A stretch of DNA of 64,000 nt from JBGSUZ01 sp043770095 (GTDB lineage Bacteria > Bacillota > Clostridia > Peptostreptococcales > Acidaminobacteraceae), in contig JAYVIR010000065.1 of assembly GCA_043770095.1 (NCBI GenBank), positions 38,444 through 102,443 of the forward strand, in the 5' to 3' direction. This document shows positions 43,214 to 51,836 of the stretch, piece by piece (the first letter of the stretch is position 1; each line of letters starts with the position of its first letter). The translations under genes were made by a program, and so were the position numbers. The notes below the pieces were generated by a model. It was not told where the DNA came from, did not search any database, and saw nothing but the letters and a program-made list of their open reading frames with translations.

Positions 43214-44569
43214 TTGGCAAATCAAATGCTAAGAGCATGTTTAGAGCCATTAGAGAAAAAATACAAAATGCTCACCTGTGACGTTTCGGTGGATGCAAAA
43301 TATGAATTAGGCGGCATTCTAGAAAAGCTTGGAAACGATCGTCCTGTGCTTTTTAAAAATGTGAAAAATCATAAAATGCCTGTGATCGGCGGGATGTTTG
43401 GCAATCGAGAAATGTTTTACGATTTGACCAAAACCAACCGAAAAGAGCGCCTTTATAAATACATGGATGCCATGACAAAACCTATTCCACCGGTGCTCCT
43501 TGAAACAGGCCCTGTTATGGAACAAATTCATACAAGAAATATTGACATTGGCAAACTCTTTCCACTCCCTACCTTTCATGAATTGGATGCTTCCAGCTTC
43601 ATAACAGCGGGAGTATTAGTCGTTAAAGACCCAGAGGATGGCAAGGTATATACATCGATTAGACGATTCCAATACAATGGCGGCAACAACTTGAGCCTTT
43701 TGGTCACATCGCCCCTTCTCAGCAAACAGCTTCAAAAGGCCAAACTGCTGAAAAAGGATTTTGAATGTGCGATTGTGCTCGGTTACGACCATTGTTTCTG
43801 CCTTGCGTCCCAGCTTTCGACCAGCCTTTACGGCGTCGATAAATACGGCTATGACGGCGCACTCAGAGGTGAACCCTTGGAACTGGTTAAATGCAAGACG
43901 GTTGATTTGGAAGTGCCAGCGCATGCTGAAATCATTATTGAAGGAAAAATTCCTTGGAATGAAGAAGCGGTGGAAGGGCCTTTTGGAGAATTGATGGGTT
44001 ATTACGGTCAAGTGGCAAAGCACCCAGTCATTCGTGTGAGCGCTGTGATGCAACGAAAAGACGCTATTTTCCAAATTTCTGCTCCTTGCAAAGAAGAACA
44101 TTTGTCGAATGGACTCATTCGCGATATGGAAATTTTTGCGCACGTGGCAAGGTTGGTGGATGTGAAGGATGTCAATGTGACCATTGGCGCAGGCTGTCGT
44201 TTCCACGCAGTCATTTCCATTAAAAAGAATGCGCCAGGCGACGGCAAGGCCGCAATTCTCGCAGCCCTTGGCAGCAGTAAGGACATCAAGCACGTCGTGA
44301 TCGTGGATGAAGACATTGACGTATTTGACGCCAAAGATGTGGAAGGCGCCATTGCTTCTAGAGTTCAAGCGTCAACCGATGTGGTGATTATTCCCGGGGC
44401 AAACGGAACAGGACTTGACCCGTCTCACCTCATTGAAATGACCTCTGATAAAGTGGGCATTGATGCGACAAAGCCACTTGGAGAAGCGGGTATCAAATTT
44501 GAAAAAGCGATGATTCCCAATTATGACCGTATTGATTTAAAAAAATATTTCCCAAATTTAGAGGTCTGA
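43214..44569 (+). CDS. ubiD: UbiD-family prenyl-FMN decarboxylase
   Basis: This 451-residue UbiD family protein has the Glu-Arg-Glu region around EEAVEGPFGELMGYYG and the metal/cofactor part NAPGDGKAAI and GANGTGLDPSHL. It decarboxylates aromatic or heteroaromatic acids using prenyl-FMN; pyrrole and indole carboxylates are known substrates in the family. Here 4-amino-5-imidazolecarboxylate is the proposed substrate. The TTG start at 43214 has AGGAGG at 43201-43206, inside and after the ubiX stop; an upstream in-frame start at 43193 has no site. Shell genes follow after 67 bases. Confidence 0.92.
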   Translation: MANQMLRACLEPLEKKYKMLTCDVSVDAKYELGGILEKLGNDRPVLFKNVKNHKMPVIGGMFGNREMFYDLTKTNRKERLYKYMDAMTKPIPPVLLETGPVMEQIHTRNIDIGKLFPLPTFHELDASSFITAGVLVVKDPEDGKVYTSIRRFQYNGGNNLSLLVTSPLLSKQLQKAKLLKKDFECAIVLGYDHCFCLASQLSTSLYGVDKYGYDGALRGEPLELVKCKTVDLEVPAHAEIIIEGKIPWNEEAVEGPFGELMGYYGQVAKHPVIRVSAVMQRKDAIFQISAPCKEEHLSNGLIRDMEIFAHVARLVDVKDVNVTIGAGCRFHAVISIKKNAPGDGKAAILAALGSSKDIKHVVIVDEDIDVFDAKDVEGAIASRVQASTDVVIIPGANGTGLDPSHLIEMTSDKVGIDATKPLGEAGIKFEKAMIPNYDRIDLKKYFPNLEV

Positions 44570-44636
44570 TTTAGTACTTTTATTTAAGGTAAGGATCAGG
44601 CAAAGTTCTGGAAAGAGGACTTAAGGAGGGTTGACA

Positions 44637-44912
44637 GTGAGTAAAGCACTTGGATTTTATGAAGTAAGAAGTATGGTTGCGGCAATAAAAGCAGCGGATT
44701 CCATGGTAAAAGCGGCAGACGTCGTCATCAAAGATTTTAACTTTGTTGGCTCAGGGATTATCGCGGTAATCGTCGAAGGCGAAGTGGCTGCGGTGAAAGC
44801 GGCTGTTGAAGCGGCAGAAGTTGAAGCGGCAGGTCTCGGTGAAATTGTCGGGATTAACGTGATTCCAAGACCAGCAGATGGCATGGAAATGCTTTTTGAG
44901 GATCAGGAGTAG
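44637..44912 (+). CDS. BMC-H microcompartment shell protein 1
   Basis: This 91-residue single BMC domain (ALGFYEVRSMVAAIKAADSMVKAADV, GSGIIAVIVEGEVAAVKAAVEAA, VIPRPADGME) resembles EutM/PduA hexamer tiles. The GTG start at 44637 is seven bases after AAGGAGG; TTG 44631 is too close to it. It forms the facets of a protein shell. Compared with shell proteins 2 and 3 it has a short acidic tail. Confidence 0.95.
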   Translation: MSKALGFYEVRSMVAAIKAADSMVKAADVVIKDFNFVGSGIIAVIVEGEVAAVKAAVEAAEVEAAGLGEIVGINVIPRPADGMEMLFEDQE

Positions 44913-44921
44913 GAGGCTGCA

Positions 44922-45233
44922 ATGGCAAATCAATTAACCAAACAGGTTATGGCAATGATTGTTGCTCGGTGCGAAGGCTATGAACCCATGAAAAGTCAAT
45001 CTGAAGTCAGTGTGGCAAAACAAGGGTCGGCGGGTGAAAATAACGCGTTAAATCGACGTGAAGAAGCTTTGCTAAGTCAGATCATCCATAGAAATGTTCA
45101 AAAAGAAGCACCGCCTAAAACACATTATGAAACACAGCGTGAAGCGGTCAAGAAAAGCGTTCAAAAGCCAGTGCCACTGACAAAGAACGGCGTGGTGAGT
45201 TTAGACGCATTGATTCGTGAGATTAAAAAATAA
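44922..45233 (+). CDS. Microcompartment-locus protein of unknown function
   Basis: Unrecognised. The 103 residues have a hydrophobic helix at the N-terminus (LTKQVMAMIVARCEG), a polar, Pro- and Lys-containing middle that looks disordered (KEAPPKTHYETQ), and an amphipathic C-terminal helix (VSLDALIREIKK). It lies nine bases after the first shell gene and is followed by the second, so it is part of the shell operon. Helix-linker-helix layout suggests an adaptor or encapsulation linker that ties cargo to the shell, but this is inference. ATG 44922 has GGAGG. Confidence 0.85.
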   Translation: MANQLTKQVMAMIVARCEGYEPMKSQSEVSVAKQGSAGENNALNRREEALLSQIIHRNVQKEAPPKTHYETQREAVKKSVQKPVPLTKNGVVSLDALIREIKK

Positions 45234-45256
45234 AACCCCAAGCGGGAGGTGACAAT

Positions 45257-45562
45257 ATGGCTAAAGGCTATGCCTTAGGAATGATTGAAGCGATTGGAAT
45301 TACTGCGGCAGCGGCGGCTTTAGATGCAAGTCTAAAAGCAGCGGATGTTAAATGTGTTGGCGTAGAAAAAGTCATTGGCGTGGACAAAATGATCAGTGTA
45401 ACGATTAATATTGTCGGAGAAGTCGCGGCAGTTCAGGCGGGCGTTGAGTCTGGCGTCGAAGCAGCTCAAAAAGTGGGAAAAGTCGCAGCGCATCATGTGA
45501 TGGCAAGACCACACGAAGAAATTGAACTGTTGATCAATCAATTTTATAAACACAAATTGTAG
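45257..45562 (+). CDS. BMC-H microcompartment shell protein 2
   Basis: This 101-residue single BMC domain (ALGMIEAIGITAAAAALDASLKAADV, ISVTINIVGEVAAVQAGVESGVEAA, VMARPHEEIE) is a hexameric shell tile. It has a longer basic tail (LLINQFYKHKL) and a more divergent pore region (VEKVIGVDKMIS) than the other two, so it may form a pore with different selectivity. ATG 45257 has GGGAGG. Confidence 0.95.
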   Translation: MAKGYALGMIEAIGITAAAAALDASLKAADVKCVGVEKVIGVDKMISVTINIVGEVAAVQAGVESGVEAAQKVGKVAAHHVMARPHEEIELLINQFYKHKL

Positions 45563-45637
45563 GCAACAATGTTGGTGAACCTGTAAACAGAAACCCTTAA
45601 ATTTAAACCAGTCGTGTCATTAATAGGAGGCAATCAT

Positions 45638-45913
45638 ATGAGTCAAGCATTAGGATTAGTTGAAACAAAAGGTTTAGTAGGCGCAATTGAAGCGGCAGAT
45701 GCAATGGTAAAAGCAGCTAACGTTACCATCGTTGGCTATGAAAAAATTGGTTTTGGTCTTGTAACAGTTATGGTCAGAGGCGATGTTGGCGCGGTTAAAG
45801 CGGCGACAGATGCAGGCGCAGAAGCGGCAGCAAGAGTGGGCGAACTTCATTCAGTGCATGTTATCCCAAGACCGCACGCAGAAGTGGAACGCGTTATTTT
45901 AGGCAATTTATAA
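45638..45913 (+). CDS. BMC-H microcompartment shell protein 3
   Basis: This 91-residue single BMC domain (ALGLVETKGLVGAIEAADAMVKAANV, GLVTVMVRGDVGAVKAATDAGAEAA, VIPRPHAEVERVI) is the closest of the three to canonical EutM/PduA and is probably the main facet tile. ATG 45638 has AGGAGG at the right distance; the upstream open frame to 45614 is not used. The flavoprotein gene starts four bases after its stop. Confidence 0.96.
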   Translation: MSQALGLVETKGLVGAIEAADAMVKAANVTIVGYEKIGFGLVTVMVRGDVGAVKAATDAGAEAAARVGELHSVHVIPRPHAEVERVILGNL

Positions 45914-45916
45914 ACC

Positions 45917-46765
45917 ATGTCCAATCGAGAACGGATGAAGCAAACGCTTGAGCAAATGGCGTTTCCCGTGTATGAAGGTCGTGAGCGCTTGTCGGGACAG
46001 TCGCTTGCGGCTGATCAACAATCACTGGCAGTCGTTTTTTTAGGCAGTGATATTGAATTAGAAGCAGCCTTTAAATTTTTAAAACGATGCAAACTTTCTG
46101 GCAAACGGATGACATTTATATTCTCTGAGGCCGCTCAGCATGTCCTCTCGGTGCCACAACTGGTAAAACGGTTGAAGCCTGCAAGGCTGATTACGGATCA
46201 GCCATATGCAGAACTTGCATCTTTGGTACAAGGTTTTGGCCAAGTCTATGTGCCAAATCTGACCCAAAATACAGCCGCAAAATTAGCCGTGGGCATTCAA
46301 GATGACTTCGTGACCAATCTGCTTTGGAAATGTCTTGCGCTTAACAAACCAGTCTATTCAAATTCAGATAGCGTGGCGCATGGGTGGGTGGAATCGAACC
46401 TCAATCCAGCAATGGAAAGAACTATAAATGGGCATTTGGAAACCCTTAAGGCTTACGGCATGAGATTTGAATTGCCTGAATTTGAGGAAATTCTTAAGAC
46501 AGAGGAACGTGGCGCATCTTCACAGCAAAATAATCTGCCCATTAAGAACGCAGCTCAAATACAGGCTAACAATCAAATGGAGGGCTGTGTGACCTTAACC
46601 GATGAACTCGCAAACCGAGTTGTCACAGAACGTCATATTCTAAGCCTTGAAAAGGGCAGCCGTCTAGCACTCAAAAAAGGGGTCAAGATTACGCCTCTGG
46701 CTAGAGAAGCCGCAAGAAAACGCAAAATTGAACTACTTCAAATGGAAGGGGGGACTAACCGATGA
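45917..46765 (+). CDS. HFCD-type flavoprotein of the microcompartment locus
   Basis: This 282-residue protein has a region (VYVPNLTQNTAAKLAVGIQDDFVTNLL, ALNKPVYSNSDS) that follows the HFCD flavoprotein pattern shared by UbiX and phosphopantothenoylcysteine decarboxylase. The C-terminal 60 residues (LTDELANRVVTERHILSLEKGSRL, ITPLAREAARKRKIELL) form a module seen at the ends of other microcompartment proteins. A Gln/Asn-rich linker joins the two. It starts four bases after shell gene 3 and overlaps the vertex protein gene by four bases. Flavin binding is likely; the reaction is unknown. Confidence 0.7.
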   Translation: MSNRERMKQTLEQMAFPVYEGRERLSGQSLAADQQSLAVVFLGSDIELEAAFKFLKRCKLSGKRMTFIFSEAAQHVLSVPQLVKRLKPARLITDQPYAELASLVQGFGQVYVPNLTQNTAAKLAVGIQDDFVTNLLWKCLALNKPVYSNSDSVAHGWVESNLNPAMERTINGHLETLKAYGMRFELPEFEEILKTEERGASSQQNNLPIKNAAQIQANNQMEGCVTLTDELANRVVTERHILSLEKGSRLALKKGVKITPLAREAARKRKIELLQMEGGTNR

Positions 46766-47073
46766 GAACAGGTATTGTCATTGGCACAGTCGTTGCGACA
46801 AGAAAAGAAGAAAGTTTGGTCGGCTGTAAATTGCTCCTGACCCAACCGGTAACCATAGATAAAAAACCTGTAGGCGAACCCATATTAGCTGTGGATACAG
46901 TAGGCGCAGGCATTGGCGAGTGGGTTATTTTCGCCACAGGCACCGCTTCAAGAAACGCTGCCAATCGCCCTAAAGCGGCCATCGATGCGGCCATTATCGG
47001 CATTATCGATCAAGTGGATGTGGACATGACTATATTTGATGAACGACCACAAGGCGAGGGCATAAAAAAATGA
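46762..47073 (+). CDS. BMC-P (EutN/CcmL) vertex protein
   Basis: This 103-residue EutN/CcmL protein (TGIVIGTVVATRKEESLVGCKLLL, AVDTVGAGIGEWVIFATG, DAAIIGIIDQ) forms the pentamers that cap the shell vertices, so a closed microcompartment can form. Both ends overlap neighbours by four bases (ATGA), so it is translated together with the flavoprotein and the adenine deaminase-like gene. Confidence 0.95.
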   Translation: MRTGIVIGTVVATRKEESLVGCKLLLTQPVTIDKKPVGEPILAVDTVGAGIGEWVIFATGTASRNAANRPKAAIDAAIIGIIDQVDVDMTIFDERPQGEGIKK

Positions 47074-48881
47074 TGAATCCAAAATTGATTAAAAGAGCCA
47101 TTGAAAATAGACAGATGATCGATGTGCTTATGGGCGACCATGTATTCGCAGACGTTGTGCTCACAGGCGGTCAAATTATCAATGTTATTACTCGGGAAAT
47201 CTATGTAGAAGATTTGGCCATCAAAGGCAAGCGAATACTCGGCGTTTGTGACAGCGACAAGATGATTGGGCCAAATACCCTTGTCATCGATGTAAGCGGC
47301 AAGTATTTATCGCCGGGCTTCATCGACTCTCATATGCATTTTGAAAGCTCAATGCTTACCATTACGGAGTTCTCAAGACTTTCTATCCCTTCTGGAACGA
47401 CGACTTTGGTAGCCGATCCGCATGAAATTGGAAATGCACTAGGGGCTATCGGCATGAAAGCAATGGCGGATGAAGCCAGTCGGGTTCCCAATCACGTCAG
47501 ATTGGTAGTTCCTGCGCTGACACCAGACTGTCCAATGCTAGAGACGGCAGGGGTAGATATCGATTCGAACGATATGGAAGATTTGCTTAACTATCCAAAT
47601 ATTATTGGGATTGGAGAACTTCAAGGTTTCTCAAATGCGAAGCACGTTTATCACCATACCCCAGAAATCATTACGGACTTGGTGGCTTCAACCACTTATG
47701 CAAGAAGTCTTGGAAAAATAGTCGATGGCAATGCGCCTGAGCTCTTTGGAAAAGAATTGGCAGCCCACATCATTGCTACAGGCGGAACGTGTTCATGCCA
47801 TGAAACGACCACCAAAGCAGAGTGTCTTGAAAAACTCAGACAAGGCGTTTATGTGTTTATGCGTGAGGGTTCAACACAAAAAAATATGGCAGAGTGCGTC
47901 AGAGCCATTTTAGAAGAAGGTGTTGACTCAAGAAGAGCGGTACTTGCGACAGATGATATGGTAGCGGAAGACCTTGAAAAATTAGGTCATATGAACGAAA
48001 TTATTAAAAGAACGATTGCTCAAGGGGTCGATCCGATTGAAGCCATCCAATTCTGTACGATTAATCCGGCCACTTATTTCAAATTTGAAGATAGAGGCGC
48101 ACTGCTCCCAGGCATGTTCGCAGATATTGCCATTTTGAGCGACCTCGAAAATATGGTGGTCGATGCGGTCTTTATCGGAGGCGAATTGGTTGCAGCGGGT
48201 GGACAGTTGATCATAGATTTACCTGTCTACACATATCCAGATAGCGTCAAGAACTCTGTTAAACTAAAACCTGTTAATGCAAAGGATTTGGCCATTACAG
48301 CAGAGGGTACTAATGCAACGGTTCGCGTCATCGGACTCATTCCAGATCAAAACTTGTCTGAAGGTTTCGAAATGGAAGTTGCCGTGAAAAATGGCATTGT
48401 AGGGGCGGATTTAAAGCAAGACGTTCTCCCAATGCTTTGTCTTGAACGTTATGGACGAAATGGAAATGTCGGAAAAGGTTTTGTAAAAGGTTTTGGTCTA
48501 AAATCTGGCGCAATTGCCGAATCCATCGCCCATGATACACATAATATCCTTGTGGTTGGAACCAATTACGAAGATATGGCAAAAGCGGTCAACCATGTGA
48601 TTCAAATGGGTGGCGGTATTGCACTTGTGGATAAAGGCACAGTGATTAATGACTTGAGATTACCAGTAGGGGGGTTGATTACAGACGAATTAACAGGAAG
48701 CCAAGTATCTCAGAAGATTAGAGAATTAGAAGAAGCGGCTAAGTCAAAACTTGGTTGTCAGGTTCATGCACCGTTTATGCACTTATCTTTTTTGGCATTG
48801 TCGACGAGTCCTAAGTGGAAACTGACGGATCGTGGCATTGTAGATGTGGAAGCATTTGAAATACTATCAGCTGTGAAATAA
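47070..48881 (+). CDS. Divergent adenine deaminase-like hydrolase in the microcompartment operon
   Basis: This 603-residue protein has the AdeC layout: amidohydrolase domain with GFIDSHMHFESSM and VADPHEIGNALG, then the adenine deaminase C-terminal domain (NIL VVGTNYEDM, GGIALVDKG). The usual CTDDRHPGD block of adenine deaminases reads ATDDMVAED here, so the substrate may differ; the canonical paralogue lies at 54076. Because it is coupled to the vertex gene, I propose deamination of 4-aminoimidazole as an alternative to adenine. ATG 47070 is followed by a second ATG. A GAGGG precedes it. Confidence 0.88.
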   Translation: MMNPKLIKRAIENRQMIDVLMGDHVFADVVLTGGQIINVITREIYVEDLAIKGKRILGVCDSDKMIGPNTLVIDVSGKYLSPGFIDSHMHFESSMLTITEFSRLSIPSGTTTLVADPHEIGNALGAIGMKAMADEASRVPNHVRLVVPALTPDCPMLETAGVDIDSNDMEDLLNYPNIIGIGELQGFSNAKHVYHHTPEIITDLVASTTYARSLGKIVDGNAPELFGKELAAHIIATGGTCSCHETTTKAECLEKLRQGVYVFMREGSTQKNMAECVRAILEEGVDSRRAVLATDDMVAEDLEKLGHMNEIIKRTIAQGVDPIEAIQFCTINPATYFKFEDRGALLPGMFADIAILSDLENMVVDAVFIGGELVAAGGQLIIDLPVYTYPDSVKNSVKLKPVNAKDLAITAEGTNATVRVIGLIPDQNLSEGFEMEVAVKNGIVGADLKQDVLPMLCLERYGRNGNVGKGFVKGFGLKSGAIAESIAHDTHNILVVGTNYEDMAKAVNHVIQMGGGIALVDKGTVINDLRLPVGGLITDELTGSQVSQKIRELEEAAKSKLGCQVHAPFMHLSFLALSTSPKWKLTDRGIVDVEAFEILSAVK

Positions 48882-48918
48882 CGTTCTATTTATTGATACT
48901 TTCATTTTGGGGGGCATT

Positions 48919-50286
48919 ATGAAAAAAACAGAACCGATTATTGAAGGAAATTTTGCATACAAGCTGGACCATTTTTTCAAATTAACAGAAAGAGGTACAA
49001 CGGTAAGAACGGAAATGATAGCAGGCATTACCACGTTTATGACAATGGCGTATATTTTAATTGTCAATCCGCTCATGCTCAAAGATGCCGGAATGGACTT
49101 CGGTGGTGTATTTACAGCGACAGCGCTTGCTGCAATTATTGCGACGTTGTTTATGGGATTAGTAGCTAATTTACCAATTGCATTGGCATCCGGAATGGGT
49201 CTAAATGCATTCTTCACTTATGCAGTGGTAATTGGCATGAAAATGCCTTGGGAATTTGCTTTAGCGGCTGTATTTGTTGAAGGTCTTATTTTTATGTTGC
49301 TGACTTTAGGCAATGTACGGGAGGCCATCGTCAACTGCATACCGTTAAATGTTAAGTATGCTATTTCGGCTGGTATTGGTTTATTCATCGCATTCATCGG
49401 TCTGAAAAATGCGATGATCATTGTACCAGATGGCGCTACTTTTGTTAAACTCGCGAGCTTCCATGATCCTAAAACAGCACCGTTTATGATCGTTGCGTTA
49501 TTGGGCGTTTTGATTTCTGGTGCATTGATGTCTAAAAATGTTAAGGGCTCATTGCTTTGGGGTATCGTTGCAGCAACTGCAATTGGTGTGCCATTGGGTG
49601 TTACCAACCTTGCTAACTTCGATGCGAGTCAGTTATTCCATATCCCATCACTCTCTAAAGTCTTTATGAAAATGGATTTCTCTGCGGTTGCAACGCATCC
49701 TTTTGAATTCATAATCGTACTCTCAACACTCCTCTTAACCAATCTATTTGATACTGTAGGAACGCTCATTGGCGTTGCCGATAAAGCAAAGATGTTAGAC
49801 AAAGACGGAAAACTTCCTGGCGTTAACAAAGCTCTTATGGCAGATGCGGTTGGTACAACAGCTGGCGCGATTTTAGGAACTTCTGTTGTTGCGGCTTACG
49901 TTGAAAGTGCAGCTGGTGTTGCTGAGGGTGGTCGTACGGGACTTACAGCTGTTATGGTTGCGTTCATGTTCTTCTTAGCTTTATTCTTAGCACCGGTATT
50001 CTTGTTAGTTCCAAGTGCTGCGACAGCACCTGCACTCATCGTTGTTGGTTTCTTGATGATGCAATCGGTTACGAAAATTAATCTTGAAGATATTACAGAA
50101 GGCCTTCCTGCTTTCTTAACCATCATCATGATGCCGCTCACGTTCTCAATCGCAGAAGGTATCGTATTTGGCGTACTTTCTTACATTGTTATTAAAACAT
50201 TAACAGGAAGAGGAAAAGAAGTGCCTATAGCAACATGGATCATTGGATTGATGTTTGTGGCCAAATATGTCTTTTTGGCGGCCTAA
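48919..50286 (+). CDS. NCS2-family purine permease
   Basis: This 455-residue protein with about 12 to 14 membrane helices shows the AzgA-type motifs TEMIAGITTFMTMAYIL, ASGMGLNAFF, NLFDTVGTLIGVADKA and GTSVVAAYVESAAGVAEGGRTGLTA. The branch transports hypoxanthine, adenine, guanine or xanthine by proton symport. ATG 48919 has GGGGGG. It follows the microcompartment operon by 37 bases and is followed by a strong terminator, so it closes that transcript and supplies purine substrate. Confidence 0.94.
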   Translation: MKKTEPIIEGNFAYKLDHFFKLTERGTTVRTEMIAGITTFMTMAYILIVNPLMLKDAGMDFGGVFTATALAAIIATLFMGLVANLPIALASGMGLNAFFTYAVVIGMKMPWEFALAAVFVEGLIFMLLTLGNVREAIVNCIPLNVKYAISAGIGLFIAFIGLKNAMIIVPDGATFVKLASFHDPKTAPFMIVALLGVLISGALMSKNVKGSLLWGIVAATAIGVPLGVTNLANFDASQLFHIPSLSKVFMKMDFSAVATHPFEFIIVLSTLLLTNLFDTVGTLIGVADKAKMLDKDGKLPGVNKALMADAVGTTAGAILGTSVVAAYVESAAGVAEGGRTGLTAVMVAFMFFLALFLAPVFLLVPSAATAPALIVVGFLMMQSVTKINLEDITEGLPAFLTIIMMPLTFSIAEGIVFGVLSYIVIKTLTGRGKEVPIATWIIGLMFVAKYVFLAA

Positions 50287-50333
50287 AATTGTTGAAAAAT
50301 AAATTTTAGAGTCAGCATCTTCTAAAAAACTTT

Positions 50334-50365
50334 GCCCCCATCTGTATTTGGGTGGGGGCTTTTTC
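50334..50365 (+). terminator. Terminator after the purine permease
   Basis: GCCCCCA (50334-50340) pairs with TGGGGGC (50353-50359), followed by TTTTTC. Confidence 0.9.
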
Positions 50366-50494
50366 AAACCTTGCATTATAAAAATATTCATTTGAGTGCA
50401 TTTATATTCACTTGTGATGCCCTCAAATTAATGTATTTATCATTACAAGTGTATTAAAATACAGAACCATACTAAATCTTAGGGGGCAATTCCT

Positions 50495-51355
50495 ATGGCT
50501 GTTGAACAGGTTTTAAAGGTAGAGCTAGTAAGCGAAATTCATGAACATCTTGAAACTTACAAAGGCACGGCGAAAATGATTTGCGGTGGAACCGATCTCT
50601 GCGTCAAACTCAGAGAAGGCCATGTGAAAGAGACTGTCTTGATTGACATTAGTGATGTTAAAGCCTTAAAGAGCCTCTCTGAGTTAGAGGATGGGTTTTG
50701 GATTGGTGCGTGTTCAAGTTTTTCAGACATTGTGGAAAATCCTGAAGTTCGCCTTAAGTTTCCAGGATTTTGGAAGGCTTGCCAGTCGGTCGGTGCCCCT
50801 CAAATTCGAAATAAAGGAACCGTCGGTGGCAATCTTGCCAATGGGTCACCTGCTGCAGATGCCGCACCCCCATTATTAGCGCTTAATGCAAAACTCAAAA
50901 TATCTTCGAAAGCAAACGTCCGCTGGGTTGAACTTTCAGAGTTTTATTTAGGCAAAGGCAAAACTATTTTAGACGTGAATGAAGTCATTGAAGGCATTTT
51001 AATACCCACCACTCAAGGTCCCTATCAGCAAGGCTTCGAGAAGTTGGGTCTGAGAAATGCATTGGCCATTTCACGCCTTAGCGTGAGTGTCTATATGGTA
51101 TTAGACGAGTTTCAGCTCATCAGAGAAATACGTGTCGCGAGCGGTTCGTTAGGTCTTTCACCCATGCGTGAGCCATTAATTGAAGCCTTTCTGATTGCCA
51201 AACCACTTAATGAGCAAACCATAAGCTTAGGCGCAGATGCCTTTAGCAATGTGGTTGCAGACAGATTGTCGGGAAGAAGTACTTGTGCTTTTAAAAAAGA
51301 AGCCGTTAAAGGGATTTTCAGAGCAGCCATGCAAGGAGGTTACTATGAAGCTTAA
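50495..51355 (+). CDS. Molybdenum hydroxylase FAD subunit
   Basis: This 286-residue FAD-binding subunit of the xanthine dehydrogenase family has KMICGGTDLCVKLREG and GAPQIRNKGTVGGNLANGSPAADAAPPLLAL. It passes electrons from the iron-sulfur subunit to NAD(P) or another acceptor. ATG 50495 has GGGGGC. It is the first gene of a second transcript after the permease terminator. The gene order FAD, FeS, then two molybdopterin genes equals that of the nicotinate dehydrogenase of Eubacterium barkeri, but the purine context favours a purine hydroxylase. Confidence 0.92.
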   Translation: MAVEQVLKVELVSEIHEHLETYKGTAKMICGGTDLCVKLREGHVKETVLIDISDVKALKSLSELEDGFWIGACSSFSDIVENPEVRLKFPGFWKACQSVGAPQIRNKGTVGGNLANGSPAADAAPPLLALNAKLKISSKANVRWVELSEFYLGKGKTILDVNEVIEGILIPTTQGPYQQGFEKLGLRNALAISRLSVSVYMVLDEFQLIREIRVASGSLGLSPMREPLIEAFLIAKPLNEQTISLGADAFSNVVADRLSGRSTCAFKKEAVKGIFRAAMQGGYYEA

Positions 51356-51836
51356 TGTAAATGTTAATGGACAACTGGTCGAGCGGGATATTCCTGCGCA
51401 GCTTAGATTAATCGATTTTCTTAGAGACGAACTTGGGTTAAAAGGGACCAAAGAAGGTTGCGGCGAAGGAGAATGCGGTGCTTGCACCGTTATCATAGAT
51501 GGAAAGACAGTCGATTCATGCTTGATGCTGGCGCTTCAATGTGAAGGCAAAAGCATTACCACAATCGAAGGTGTTCGTCGGGCAGATGGCCTACACCCTG
51601 TGCAACAAGCGTTCTTAGAAGTAGGGGCAGTCCAGTGCGGTTACTGCATTCCAGGCATGGTACTCTCTGCAAAAGCACTTTTAGACGAAAATAATCACCC
51701 GGATGCGGCTCAAATCAAAGAATCTATTTCTGGAAATTTATGCCGATGTACGGGTTACGATAAAATGTTTCAAGCCATTGAAAAGGCAGCAATAGTCATG
51801 CAAAAGGAGGCGCAAACTGATAATGAAGGACTTTAA
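51345..51836 (+). CDS. Molybdenum hydroxylase 2Fe-2S subunit
   Basis: This 163-residue protein has two [2Fe-2S] motifs: KEGCGEGECGACTVIIDGK with the upstream plant-type ferredoxin fold, and VQCGYCIPGM with GNLCRCTGY. It links the molybdenum centre with the FAD subunit. ATG 51345 has AAGGAGG and overlaps the end of the FAD gene by 11 bases; the longer open frame upstream to 51237 is not coding. Its end overlaps the next gene by 14 bases. Confidence 0.95.
   Translation: MKLNVNVNGQLVERDIPAQLRLIDFLRDELGLKGTKEGCGEGECGACTVIIDGKTVDSCLMLALQCEGKSITTIEGVRRADGLHPVQQAFLEVGAVQCGYCIPGMVLSAKALLDENNHPDAAQIKESISGNLCRCTGYDKMFQAIEKAAIVMQKEAQTDNEGL

Noticed and set aside
43616..44368. Long open frame on the minus strand (about 250 codons)
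   Set aside because: It lies wholly opposite ubiD, has no ribosome site or recognisable motif, and its composition is that of an antisense shadow.
42648..44569. Ubiquinone synthesis role for UbiX and UbiD
   Set aside because: There are no other quinone genes; the pair is embedded in a catabolic microcompartment operon.
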